From positions 310,001-374,000 of the forward strand of contig NZ_PTJD01000003.1 in the NCBI RefSeq assembly GCF_002934625.1: DNA of 64,000 bases, written 5' to 3'. How positions within the stretch are numbered: the stretch's first letter is position 1; every line of letters begins with the position of its first letter. Under the pieces are notes generated by a model. That model searched no databases, had not been told where the DNA came from, and saw only the letters and a program-made list of their open reading frames with translations. Source of the DNA: Kineococcus xinjiangensis. Its GTDB lineage: Bacteria; Actinomycetota; Actinomycetes; Actinomycetales; Kineococcaceae. A program made the position numbers and the translations under genes. Positions 15,193 through 23,740 of this stretch are shown here, piece by piece.

Positions 15193-18183
15193 GTGCTGCG
15201 AGCCCGCGCTGCCGGCGTCCTGCCCCTCGCCGGCGTCCTGCCCCTGGCCGTCGCCGTCCTGACGGCCCTGCTGTCCGTCCTCGTCCCGCTCGCCCCGGTC
15301 ACCGTGCAGACGCCGGAGGTGCGCTGGCCGCAGGCCGCCGCGCCGGGGGGTCCCGCGGCGCAGTCCACGGTGGCGCTGTTCATGCCCTACCGGCCGCTGG
15401 ACGTCACCGCCGAGGTGCCCTGCCGGGCCCTGACCGAGGCCGCTGAGCGCACTCCGGCGGGGGAGCGGACCGTGGCGGTGGCCACGGCCGTGCCGGGGGA
15501 GCCGCGCGGGGTGGAGCGTGCCCTGGAGGTCGCGGTGTCGGGCGGGCGCCTGGAGGTCCGCTCCTCCGGCCGGGCGCTGGTCGCCGCCCCGCTGGCGGAG
15601 GCCGGCATCACGGGCGGGTGCACCCTGCGCGTCGTCGCCGACGCCGCCGGCACGAGGGTGGTCACGACCGGGGACGGCGGTGCGGAGCTGGCCGACGTGC
15701 CCGCGCTGCCGGTCCCGGAGGTCACGGCCTTCGTCTCCGAGCTGACCGGCGCGGACGTGGCCGAAGGCTCCGGCCCCACGGTGGTGGCGCACCCCGACGC
15801 GCGCTTCGAGAGCACCCCCACCCCGCTGAAGCTGGCGGTGCTGGGTGCCCACGGCCTCCTCGTCGCCGCCTGCCTGCTCCTCCTCGCCCTCTCCGACCGG
15901 GCGGCGCCCCGTCCGTCGCGGCCGGTGCGGGTGCGGCCCGCCCGCCGGGCGCGGCTCGTCGCGGCGGCCGCCGACCTCGCCGTGGTGGGGACCCTCCTCG
16001 GCTGGGCCGTCGCCGGGCCGCTGCAGACGGACGACTTCTACTACTCCCTCGAGGCGCGCACGATCGGCGACGCCGGCTACGTGGGCAACCAGGTCCGCTA
16101 CTTCAACGTGCCGGAGATCCCCTTCACCCTCCAGCAGTACGTCCTCGCGGCCGCGGCCGCGATCTCACCCGCCCCGGTGGTGCTGCGCCTGCCCGCCGTG
16201 CTGGCCGGGGTGGGCACGTGGCTGCTGCTGACGCGCTGCGTGCTGCCGCGGCTGGTGGAGCGGCCCCCGCTGTGGGCCCGGCCGCTGGCCGCCGCCGCCC
16301 TGCTCGCCTGGTTCCTGCCCTTCGCGGTGGGCGGGCGCCCCGAGGCCCTCGTCGCGCTGGTGACGACGGCCACCCTGGCCCTGGTGCTGGAGGCCCTCGC
16401 CCGCCGGCGGCTGCTGCCGCTGGGGCTCGCGGCGATGCTGGCCGGCGGGGCCGTGGCGATCACCGCCTCCGGCGCGCTGGCCGCCGCGATCGGCCTGGTG
16501 CTGGCGCCGCGCTGGTGGCCCCTGCTGCGCGCGAGCCGCTACGGCCCGTGGGCCGCCCTCGCGCTCCTGGTGGCCTGCGCCAGCGTGGCGTCGCCGCTGG
16601 TGTTCGCCGACGCCACCGCCGCCGCCGCCCGCACGGCGCTGCGCGTGCACGACGAGGTCGGCCCGAACCTGAGCTGGTGGATGGAGCCGCAGCGGTACTG
16701 GTACCTCACGCAGGGCCCGGACCCGAACCAGCGGCTGTACTCCCGCCAGCTCGTCGTGCTCGTCACGGCGGTGCTGCTGGTGGGGACGAGCGTCGCGCTG
16801 CTGCGCTCGCGCCGGCCCGCCCCGCCGCAGCGCACCTCCTGGGTGGTGCCCGCGGCGGTGGCCCTGGCCGGGTACGCGGTCCTGGCGATCGCCCCGACGA
16901 AGTGGTCGCACCACTTCGCGGCCCTCGCCGGGGTGGGGACCCTCGCGGTGGTCGTCGGCTGCGTGGCGCTGGTGCGGCGCCGCCCCACCCGCTGGGCGTG
17001 CCTGGGGCTGGCGGCCGCGGTCGCCGTCCTCGCGGGGCTGGCGCTGCACGGCCCCGACGCGCAGGTGGAGCACTCCGCCTACGGCACGGTGCCCGACCTG
17101 CCCGGCTGGCTGGGGCTGCCGCCGCTGTGGCTGGCGCTCGGCGGTGCCGCGGCCGCGGTGGTGGCGCTGGTGCGCCGCCGCCGCGGGGAGGACGCCGACG
17201 CGTGGCCGGAGCTGGTGGTGCTCACGACCGCGGGGGTGCTGGTGGCCTCGCTGGGGCTGCAGGTGCTCAGCGTCGCGCGGGCGACCTCCGCCCTGCGCGG
17301 CACGTGGTCGATGGCGGGCTCCAGCGTGGCGGCGCTGCAGGGGGACTCGTGCGGCTTCGCCGACCACGCCGCGGCCCTCACGGGCGCACGGGCGTTGCCC
17401 GCGGCCGTGGGCCCGGCGGGGGCGGGTGAGCCGGTCGAGGCTCCCGCGAGCGCCCCCGCCGGCGCCTGGTCCGCACCGGAGGGCGCGCCGGAGACCGCGG
17501 GCGGCTGGCGCGAGCTCGGGGCGCCCTCCCCGGCCGACGTGCTGACCGTGGCGGTGCGCGGCCCCGGTGCCGGGGTCGTGGTCGACGTCGCCGACGCCGA
17601 CGGGGTGGTCCTGCGGACCCTGGACGTCGCGGCGGCACCCACCGCCGAGGCGGACGAGTGGCGGCCGGTGCGCCTGGCACCGCTGGACGCCCTCGCCCCC
17701 GGAGCGGACCGGGTGCGGACCCGGCTGCTGCCCGGCGCCACCGCGGGCACGGCCGTCACGGACCCCTACCGCGCGACGGGGGAGGTGCTCTCCGCCGTCC
17801 TGCCCCGCGACGAGCCGGTGCTGGTGGACTGGCCCATCGGCTTCGACCTGCCCTGCCTGCAGCCGCCGCGGGTGGCCGGGGGGATGGTCGAGCCCGTCGA
17901 CTGGTTCGTGGAGAGCGCCACGTTCGAGCACGCCCCGCCGCTGACGATGATCGACGGTGGCGGGTCGTACGCGACGCTGCCGACAGTGGCCACCCTCACC
18001 CGGCACCGGGGGTTCCTGCCTGGCGCGCCGTACCGGGAGTGGGGCAGCCTGGTGAGCGTGGAGTACGAGCTGCCCCGCGGCGGCTACGAGGTGGTGGCCG
18101 GGCAGCGCGACGTTCCCGGCTGGCGCTGGTGGGAGGGCGCCGGGCCCGGCCCGAGCCCGCAGCAGTTCCTGCCGGTGCCCTGA
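15193..18183 (+). CDS. emb: Arabinosyltransferase of the Emb family (GT53)
   Basis: A 996-residue membrane protein, slightly shorter than mycobacterial EmbA/B/C (about 1,070-1,100). A first membrane helix is followed by a lectin-like extracytoplasmic domain (about 40-215). A multi-span core carries the conserved acidic motif LQTDDFYYSLEART and NQVRYFNVPEIPF, and the C-terminal part is a large beta-rich carbohydrate-binding domain containing LVDWPIGFDLPC. Emb enzymes extend the arabinan of arabinogalactan from decaprenyl-phospho-arabinose. Only one copy is seen here, so it cannot be named embA, B or C. It starts at GTG 15193. Confidence 0.9.
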   Translation: MLRARAAGVLPLAGVLPLAVAVLTALLSVLVPLAPVTVQTPEVRWPQAAAPGGPAAQSTVALFMPYRPLDVTAEVPCRALTEAAERTPAGERTVAVATAVPGEPRGVERALEVAVSGGRLEVRSSGRALVAAPLAEAGITGGCTLRVVADAAGTRVVTTGDGGAELADVPALPVPEVTAFVSELTGADVAEGSGPTVVAHPDARFESTPTPLKLAVLGAHGLLVAACLLLLALSDRAAPRPSRPVRVRPARRARLVAAAADLAVVGTLLGWAVAGPLQTDDFYYSLEARTIGDAGYVGNQVRYFNVPEIPFTLQQYVLAAAAAISPAPVVLRLPAVLAGVGTWLLLTRCVLPRLVERPPLWARPLAAAALLAWFLPFAVGGRPEALVALVTTATLALVLEALARRRLLPLGLAAMLAGGAVAITASGALAAAIGLVLAPRWWPLLRASRYGPWAALALLVACASVASPLVFADATAAAARTALRVHDEVGPNLSWWMEPQRYWYLTQGPDPNQRLYSRQLVVLVTAVLLVGTSVALLRSRRPAPPQRTSWVVPAAVALAGYAVLAIAPTKWSHHFAALAGVGTLAVVVGCVALVRRRPTRWACLGLAAAVAVLAGLALHGPDAQVEHSAYGTVPDLPGWLGLPPLWLALGGAAAAVVALVRRRRGEDADAWPELVVLTTAGVLVASLGLQVLSVARATSALRGTWSMAGSSVAALQGDSCGFADHAAALTGARALPAAVGPAGAGEPVEAPASAPAGAWSAPEGAPETAGGWRELGAPSPADVLTVAVRGPGAGVVVDVADADGVVLRTLDVAAAPTAEADEWRPVRLAPLDALAPGADRVRTRLLPGATAGTAVTDPYRATGEVLSAVLPRDEPVLVDWPIGFDLPCLQPPRVAGGMVEPVDWFVESATFEHAPPLTMIDGGGSYATLPTVATLTRHRGFLPGAPYREWGSLVSVEYELPRGGYEVVAGQRDVPGWRWWEGAGPGPSPQQFLPVP

Positions 18184-18187
18184 CCCA

Positions 18188-18254
18188 CCCGGGGGCGGGG
18201 ACGTTCCGCGCACGACACGCGGGCGTGTCGTGGCGGAACGTCCCCGCCCCCGGG
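18188..18254. repeat. Long palindromic element, copy 1, between converging genes
   Basis: Perfect 22-base outer arms (18188-18209 and 18233-18254) enclose a second 10-base stem (18211-18220 with 18223-18232). The outer arms carry GGCGGGGACGTTC and its complement, also found at 52167 and 52239. It lies between the emb stop and the stop of the opposing gene, so it probably also ends transcription in both directions. Confidence 0.85.
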
Positions 18255-18280
18255 CAGGTCAGCGGGTGGTCAGCGGGTGC

Positions 18281-20122
18281 TCACCAGGTGCGGACGACCG
18301 CCCCGGTCGCGGGGGTCCAGGTGATCTCCCCGCGCTGGAACCAGCTCCGCCGGCCGCCGGGCACGTCGTGCTCCTCCGAGGTCGGGAAGCCGAGGCGGCC
18401 GGCCTCCCAGCCCTGGCGGGCCCACGCGTCGCGGATCGCACCGCGGACGGAGTGGGCGCCGGTGGTGGGCGACCAGTAGACGGAGCCGCCCTGGAAGTGG
18501 TTGAAGGCTCCGCCGCGGACGGGGACCTCGCCGGTCGTGGGGTAGCCGAGCCAGCCGCCCTCCCAGCCCTGGTTCGCCCAGCGCTCGCGGATGACGCCCC
18601 TGACGACCTGCGCTCCGGTGGCCGCGGACCAGTAGACCGAGCCGCCCTGGAAGTGGTTGTACGCGCCGCGCGGCAGCATCGCCTCGTCGTTCACCGGGAA
18701 GCCGAGGGGGGAGTTCTCCCACCCGGTCGACGCCCACCTGTCCCGGATGGCGCCCTTGACGAGGTGGCTGCCGGTGGTCGGGGACCAGTACAGCGACCCG
18801 CGCTGGAAGTGCTGGTACGCGCCGTGCTTGGCCGGCGTGGGCAGCTCGGCGCTCGTGGCCGCACCGAGGGTGCCGGACGTCCCGCCGAGCGCCAGCCACT
18901 TCGAGCGGATCTCGGAGCCGCCGGTGGCGGCGCCCTCGACCCGAAGCGTGCGGTCGGCGTTCTGCACGAGGGTGGCGATGCCCATGCGGCGCGGGTGCGG
19001 GTGCGAGCCGCCGATGTTCTCCCCGAGGAAGAAGGACGCGTAGGCCATGCGCAGCTTGCCGTGGTGGTCGACGAAGCCGGAGGAGCCGCCGGGGCCCTGC
19101 ATGGTGCCGGAGCTGCTCAGCAGCGGCACCCGGGCCGGCGCGCGGTGGCACGGGCCGATGGGGCCGGCGCAGATAGCGTAGCCGCTGGCGTAGTTGGAGT
19201 GGCCCTGGGCGTCCAGCACCTCGGAGAGGTTGCCCGAGTAGAAGAGGTACCAGGTGCCGTTGTACTGGGCCATCGACGGGTTCTCGATGCGGTTGCCCTC
19301 CCACGGCGAGCCCGGGTCGGTCTCCAGCAGCTTCAGCCACGGGGCGCCGGGCACGGGGAGGCCGTTGGCCCCGAGCTCGACGACCTGGAGGGAGGAGGGG
19401 TGGGAGCCGACCTTGCCGGAGGCGCTCCACAGCAGGTAGTTGCGGCCGGTGGCGGGGTCGCGGAAGGGGAACGGGTCGATCGAGCCGCCCGGGTCGGCCT
19501 GCAGCGGCGCGCACTGGATCGGGCCGGCGCCGGAGACGTCGCGGAACGGGCCGGTCGGGGAGGGTGCGGTCGCGACGGTCAGGCAGAAGCGGCCGGGGGC
19601 GACGCGCACGGGGGAGTATGCGTACCAGGTGGCGCCGATGTTGAAGACGCCCGGCGCCCAGTAGTCGCGGGTGATCCAGGGGCCCTGGGGGCTGTGCGCG
19701 CCCCAGGAGGGGAACCGGACGAGGGCGTCGTTGTGGTCGTACTTGCCCCAGTCGCCCATCGACGACTGCCGGATCTCCAGCGGGATCTTCGGGTCGGTGT
19801 TGACGTTGTAGCCGGCGCGGCCGGGCGGGCCGTCGTTGGAGTACCGGCCCCGCACCCGCCAGGTCACGGTGTCGGTGCTGGTCAGCACGGGCAGCACGCG
19901 GCCGCCGACGGGGGAGGCGTAGGCGTAGTAGGTGCTGCCGTCGCGGACGACGGTGGGGTCGCCGAAGTCGCCGGTCCACACGGTGCCGGGGGCGAACCAC
20001 GCCGGCAGCGGCGGCGGCGTCGAGGCGGCCGCGGTGACCGGGGCGACCAGGGCCGCGGTCAGGGCCGCACCGAGGGCGGCGACGAGGGTAGCTGTGCGAC
20101 GGCGGAGGGCGAGGTGGCGCAA
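18281..20122 (-). CDS. Secreted GH43-fold glycosidase with C-terminal LGFP repeats
   Basis: A 613-residue exported protein. After a signal peptide (LRHLALRRRTATLVAALG onward), a five-bladed propeller of GH43 type covers about 45-370. It shows GDFGDPTVVRDG (catalytic Asp), GSIDPFPFRDPATG (second Asp) and NRIENPSMAQYNGTWYLFYS (general-acid Glu). The rest is four LGFP repeats like those of the neighbours. GH43 enzymes usually hydrolyse arabinan or xylan. Beside arabinogalactan genes and with a wall-binding tail, a role in trimming the organism's own arabinan is an inference; plant arabinan is the alternative, given the pectinase nearby. The chosen start is TTG 20122, preceded by AGGAGAG; GTG 20149 is the alternative. 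Confidence 0.8.
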   Translation of the reverse strand: MRHLALRRRTATLVAALGAALTAALVAPVTAAASTPPPLPAWFAPGTVWTGDFGDPTVVRDGSTYYAYASPVGGRVLPVLTSTDTVTWRVRGRYSNDGPPGRAGYNVNTDPKIPLEIRQSSMGDWGKYDHNDALVRFPSWGAHSPQGPWITRDYWAPGVFNIGATWYAYSPVRVAPGRFCLTVATAPSPTGPFRDVSGAGPIQCAPLQADPGGSIDPFPFRDPATGRNYLLWSASGKVGSHPSSLQVVELGANGLPVPGAPWLKLLETDPGSPWEGNRIENPSMAQYNGTWYLFYSGNLSEVLDAQGHSNYASGYAICAGPIGPCHRAPARVPLLSSSGTMQGPGGSSGFVDHHGKLRMAYASFFLGENIGGSHPHPRRMGIATLVQNADRTLRVEGAATGGSEIRSKWLALGGTSGTLGAATSAELPTPAKHGAYQHFQRGSLYWSPTTGSHLVKGAIRDRWASTGWENSPLGFPVNDEAMLPRGAYNHFQGGSVYWSAATGAQVVRGVIRERWANQGWEGGWLGYPTTGEVPVRGGAFNHFQGGSVYWSPTTGAHSVRGAIRDAWARQGWEAGRLGFPTSEEHDVPGGRRSWFQRGEITWTPATGAVVRTW

Positions 20123-20248
20123 GGTCTCTCCTGCTGACCGGAGGGGCACCGCGCGGCCGGGGCCGCGGAGGTTCGTCGCGTCCTCATCGGCAGGAGCGCG
20201 ACAGAACTTTAACCCTCACCTACCACCCGGAGAGAGCACTCGTCACGA

Positions 20249-21385
20249 TCAGTGACGAGTGGTCGTCACCTGACCGGTCGCCCAGGAGAACACCAGCGAA
20301 CCGCCCTCGAAGTGCGAGCGGCGCCCGCCCTCGACCTCGTGCTCGTCGGACGTCGGGAAGCCCAGCGGGCCGTTCTCCCAGCCCTGCGCGGCCCACGCGT
20401 CGCGGATCGCACCCCGCACCGACCACGCCCCCGTGCCCGGCGACCAGTAGATCGAGCCGGCCTGGAAGTGGTTGTACCGACCGAAGCGGCGCGGCGTCGG
20501 CAGCTCGTCCGTCAGCGGCATGCCGAGCGTGCGCGCGGTGTCGCCGCTGAAGTAGCGCGCCGCGATGGCCCCGCGCACCTCCTGGGCCAGCGTGCCCCGG
20601 GACTGCAGGACGCTGCCGTGGCGGAAGTCCATGCGCTGGCCGCCGTTGAAGGTCCGCGTCGCGCTCACCGCGGCGCCCAGGGCGGAGCGCTCCCCGCCCA
20701 GGCGCACCCAGTGCCCCAGCAGGGGCGAGGTGGTCCCCGTCCACCACGACGTCTCCGCGCGGCCGCCGCGGCGGCTCAGCGAGATGTGGACGTGGTCGGT
20801 GTGCGGGTGGGGGCCCACGTAGGGCTGCCAGCCCAGGTCGGGGCGGTACGCCTTCCAGACCTGCGTGTTCCAGATGACGTACATCACGCCGAGGCGGCGT
20901 GCCACCGCGGCGGGGCGCCCGGCGGCGTCCGGGGCGACCAGCCACGCCAGGAACGTGTCGGCCAGGAGGCGCTGCACCGGGTCGGCGGCGTTCAGCGCCC
21001 AGTCCAGCGCGCGCCCGTCGTGGTGCTCGCTCGTGGCGCGCCCGTCGATCGGGCAGGCCCGGTGGGTGCTGATGACCTGCCGGCCGTAGGTGGCGTTGAT
21101 GAGGTCCTGCAGCAGCTTCGTACCCGGCTGCACCGGACCGCAGACGGTCGGCCCCTCGAAGCCGGGGAGGTCGTCGAGGTCGCCGGGCAGGCTGCGCGGC
21201 AGGGCCGGCACCCGCGGCGGCGTCAGCGTCGGCGTCGGAGTGGGCGTCGGAGTGGGCGTCGGCGTCACCGCGGCCGCGGGGAGCACCGGGATCGCGCCGG
21301 TGGCGGTGGCCGCACCGACCGCACCCAGGAGCAGCACCCTGCGCCGGGCCGGCGACTGCACCGGCCCGGCCGGGGTGGACCTCAC
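20249..21385 (-). CDS. Secreted M15-like (D-Ala-D-Ala peptidase fold) protein with LGFP repeats
   Basis: A 378-residue protein with a twin-arginine-like N-terminus (ARRRVLLLGAVG), a Thr-Pro repeat linker (TPTPTPTPT) and a catalytic domain at about 75-215. The domain has SEHHDGRALDWAL and HPHTDHVHISL, which supply the His/Asp and His-x-His zinc ligands of the M15/VanY-like fold. About three LGFP repeats follow. Predicted role: an extracytoplasmic zinc peptidase acting on peptidoglycan stem peptides. It starts at GTG 21385, overlapping the amidase stop by four bases (GTGA), so amidase and peptidase are made together. Confidence 0.8.
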   Translation of the reverse strand: MRSTPAGPVQSPARRRVLLLGAVGAATATGAIPVLPAAAVTPTPTPTPTPTPTLTPPRVPALPRSLPGDLDDLPGFEGPTVCGPVQPGTKLLQDLINATYGRQVISTHRACPIDGRATSEHHDGRALDWALNAADPVQRLLADTFLAWLVAPDAAGRPAAVARRLGVMYVIWNTQVWKAYRPDLGWQPYVGPHPHTDHVHISLSRRGGRAETSWWTGTTSPLLGHWVRLGGERSALGAAVSATRTFNGGQRMDFRHGSVLQSRGTLAQEVRGAIAARYFSGDTARTLGMPLTDELPTPRRFGRYNHFQAGSIYWSPGTGAWSVRGAIRDAWAAQGWENGPLGFPTSDEHEVEGGRRSHFEGGSLVFSWATGQVTTTRH

Positions 21386-23427
21386 TTCAGGGCCTTCGTC
21401 ACCGCACCGGTGGCCGCGTGCCAGGTGAGCGAGCCGCCCTGGAAGTCGCTGCGCCTGCCGCCCGAGACGTCGTACTCGTCGGAGGTCGGGTAGCCGAGGC
21501 GGCCGTTCTCCCAGCCCTGCGCGGCCCACGCGTCGCGGATCGCGCCGCGCACCGACTTCGCCCCCGTCGCGGCGGACCAGTAGATCGAGCCGCCCTGGAA
21601 GTGGTTGAACGCCCCGCGGGGCAGGGGGATCTCGCTGGTGGTGGGGAACCCGAGGAAGGACCGCTCCCAGCCCAGCGCGCTCCACTTGTCGCGGATCGCC
21701 CCGCGCACCACGTGGGCGCCCGTCGCGGGGGACCAGTAGATCGAGCCGCCCTGGAAGTGGCTGTACGCGCCGCCGGCCGCGGCGGGGCCCTCGTCGCGGG
21801 TGGGGAAGCCGAGGTAGCCGTTCTCCGAGCCGAAGGAGGCCCAGCGGTCCCGGATCGCGCCCTTGACGATCTGCGCGCCCGTGGCCTGCGACCAGTAGAT
21901 CGAGCCGCCCTGGAAGTGCTGGTAGGCGCCGGGGCGTCCCGGGGTCTTCGTCTCCGGGCCGGAGGAGCCGCCGAGGGAACCCGCACGCCCGCCGCTCTGG
22001 GCGTACTTGGCGGCGATCGGGGAGGTCGGCGCGCCCTGGAGGAGCTGGTCGACCCGGTTGCGGATCCAGCCCATCTTCGTGATGCCGGTGTTGCCGGGGC
22101 AGGCCGTGAAGCCGACGTCGCGGTGGGCCATGACGACCGGCATCGTCACGGCCGTGCCCGCCTTGTACCGGGAGGTGCCACCGCCCGCCGACAGCAGCTG
22201 GGCGCTGCCGCCGGACTTCACGTTGTACAGGGACAGCTTCCACGCGATGACCTGCGCCACCGACTCCAGCATCGCCTGCGTCGGCGCGGTGGAGGTGAAG
22301 TCGCCCATCATCGACACGCCGAAGGTGTCGGTGTTGAAGCCACCGGCGTGCGCGCCGATCACGGCCTGGGTGATGCCGCCTGCGCGGCCCTCCCAGATCC
22401 CGCCGAAGCGGTCGACGACGAAGTTGTAGCCGAGGTCGCTCCAGCCCTGGCTGACCGTGTGGTAGCGGTACATGCCGCGGATCACGGCGGGCACGTCCCC
22501 CTGGCTGTAGCTGCCCTTGTCCGCGGTGTGGTGGACGACCGCCGCCTTGATGGTCGTGCTGTAGGCCGCCGCGGCGCGACGCAGCGTCTCGTCCGCGCCC
22601 CACGCCTCGCGCGAACCGATCCGCGGCTGCGCCAGCGCCTTCGACACGGGCTCCTCGGCCACGGGGGCCGGCTCGGGCGCGGTCGGTGCGAGCGGTGCCG
22701 GCACGGGCAGGACGGGGTCCGGGACGACGGGGGCCACCGGCTCCTCGCCGGTGTCGAGCGACAGCTCCTGCGGGGTGGCGGCTGCGGCGGGCGCGGCGGC
22801 GCGGCGGGAGTGCACGAGCCGCACGGCCCGCGCGTCACCGGCGGCGACGCCGGGGTCCACCACGTGCAGCCTCGCGGTCGCCACGTCCGCGCGCGGCAGG
22901 CGCACCTGGACCTGGGCGCCGGCGCCGAGGTGGCCCACCCACAGCGGGTCGGAGGCGGTCACGGTGCGGCGGGCCTCGGCGGAGCCCGCATCGGGTTCGT
23001 TGTCGCTGAGCGGGAGGGCCGTCCAGGCGTCCCAGGTGCGGCCGTCGCCGGTGCGGACCTCGACCTCGGAGGCGCGGGTGCCCCGCGGGAAGGTGACGCC
23101 CAGCATGCGGCCGCCGTCGACGGCGATCGTCACGGTCACGGTGTCCTCCGCCAGCCCGGCGGGTGCGGCGGCTCCGTCGGTGCCCGCCAGGCGGACCGCG
23201 GCGTCGGCGAGGGAGTACGCCTGGGTCGTGCCGCTGCTCGTGACGGCGCCCGGGCCGAGGGCGGAGCCGGTTGCGGTGGCGGCGCGGCTGTGGAGGGGGG
23301 AGAGTAGCGACAGCACCCCTGCAGACCCGCCGGCCGCGAGGGCGAGGCGTCGGCTGACCCCTCGCACGGCGGCCGCCTGCCCTGCGGGCTCGGTGGTCGT
23401 GCGGGAGTCGTTCCGTGTCCAGCGCAT
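21382..23427 (-). CDS. N-acetylmuramoyl-L-alanine amidase (amidase_2/PGRP) with LGFP repeats
   Basis: A 681-residue exported protein. A twin-arginine-type signal (VSRRLALAAGG) leads to a beta-rich N-terminal region of about 200 residues, then a Pro/Ala linker. The type-2 amidase domain begins at about 270: IGSREAWGAD, AAVVHHTAD (first zinc His), YNFVVDRFGGIWEGRAGG, and MAHRDVGFTACPG (His and Cys zinc ligands). Four to five LGFP repeats fill the C-terminus. It cleaves the bond between muramic acid and the stem peptide. The preferred start is ATG 23427 with GAGCGAGG upstream; GTG 23496 is possible but gives a long non-signal N-terminus. It is first in a two-gene operon with the M15-like gene. 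Confidence 0.87.
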   Translation of the reverse strand: MRWTRNDSRTTTEPAGQAAAVRGVSRRLALAAGGSAGVLSLLSPLHSRAATATGSALGPGAVTSSGTTQAYSLADAAVRLAGTDGAAAPAGLAEDTVTVTIAVDGGRMLGVTFPRGTRASEVEVRTGDGRTWDAWTALPLSDNEPDAGSAEARRTVTASDPLWVGHLGAGAQVQVRLPRADVATARLHVVDPGVAAGDARAVRLVHSRRAAAPAAAATPQELSLDTGEEPVAPVVPDPVLPVPAPLAPTAPEPAPVAEEPVSKALAQPRIGSREAWGADETLRRAAAAYSTTIKAAVVHHTADKGSYSQGDVPAVIRGMYRYHTVSQGWSDLGYNFVVDRFGGIWEGRAGGITQAVIGAHAGGFNTDTFGVSMMGDFTSTAPTQAMLESVAQVIAWKLSLYNVKSGGSAQLLSAGGGTSRYKAGTAVTMPVVMAHRDVGFTACPGNTGITKMGWIRNRVDQLLQGAPTSPIAAKYAQSGGRAGSLGGSSGPETKTPGRPGAYQHFQGGSIYWSQATGAQIVKGAIRDRWASFGSENGYLGFPTRDEGPAAAGGAYSHFQGGSIYWSPATGAHVVRGAIRDKWSALGWERSFLGFPTTSEIPLPRGAFNHFQGGSIYWSAATGAKSVRGAIRDAWAAQGWENGRLGYPTSDEYDVSGGRRSDFQGGSLTWHAATGAVTKALK

Positions 23428-23740
23428 GCCAAGCCTCGCTCTTCGTCCGACTGCAGGGCGCCGTCCACCCACTCGGGTCAACGCTCGTCCGTGCATCGGC
23501 GAGTGTGGGCTGGACCTTGAGCGGGCGGCGGACCGGGACGCAACCTAGGAGACGCTGCGTGCCCCGTCCAGCGACCCCGCTCGGGAGTGCCTACGACTTG
23601 TCGTGCTCATGCCAGTACGGACAGTACGTGAGCCGGTGGGAGGTCTGTGGGAGGTTCGTGCTCTCCGCGTGTCGCGGCGGTGCCGCCGGGATCCGGCAGC
23701 ACCGCCGCGAGACCGCGGGGAGCGGGTGGTTCCGGCGGGC
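23428..23740 (-). other. Intergenic region: galE terminator and amidase promoter area
   Basis: This 313-base gap holds no convincing gene. A hairpin (arms 23673-23683 and 23699-23709, with an inner TGCCG/CGGCA stem) lies after galE and can end its transcription. Nearer the amidase, CAGTACGGA is followed by CAGTACG (23612-23627), a 9-base-period direct repeat that could bind a regulator. A CCTAGG segment near 23544 resembles a minus-strand -10 region. Confidence 0.45.

Noticed and set aside
21215-21270. Tandem repeat of GGCGTC/GGAGTG units
   Set aside because: It encodes the Thr-Pro linker of the M15-like protein and keeps the reading frame, so it is a coding linker.
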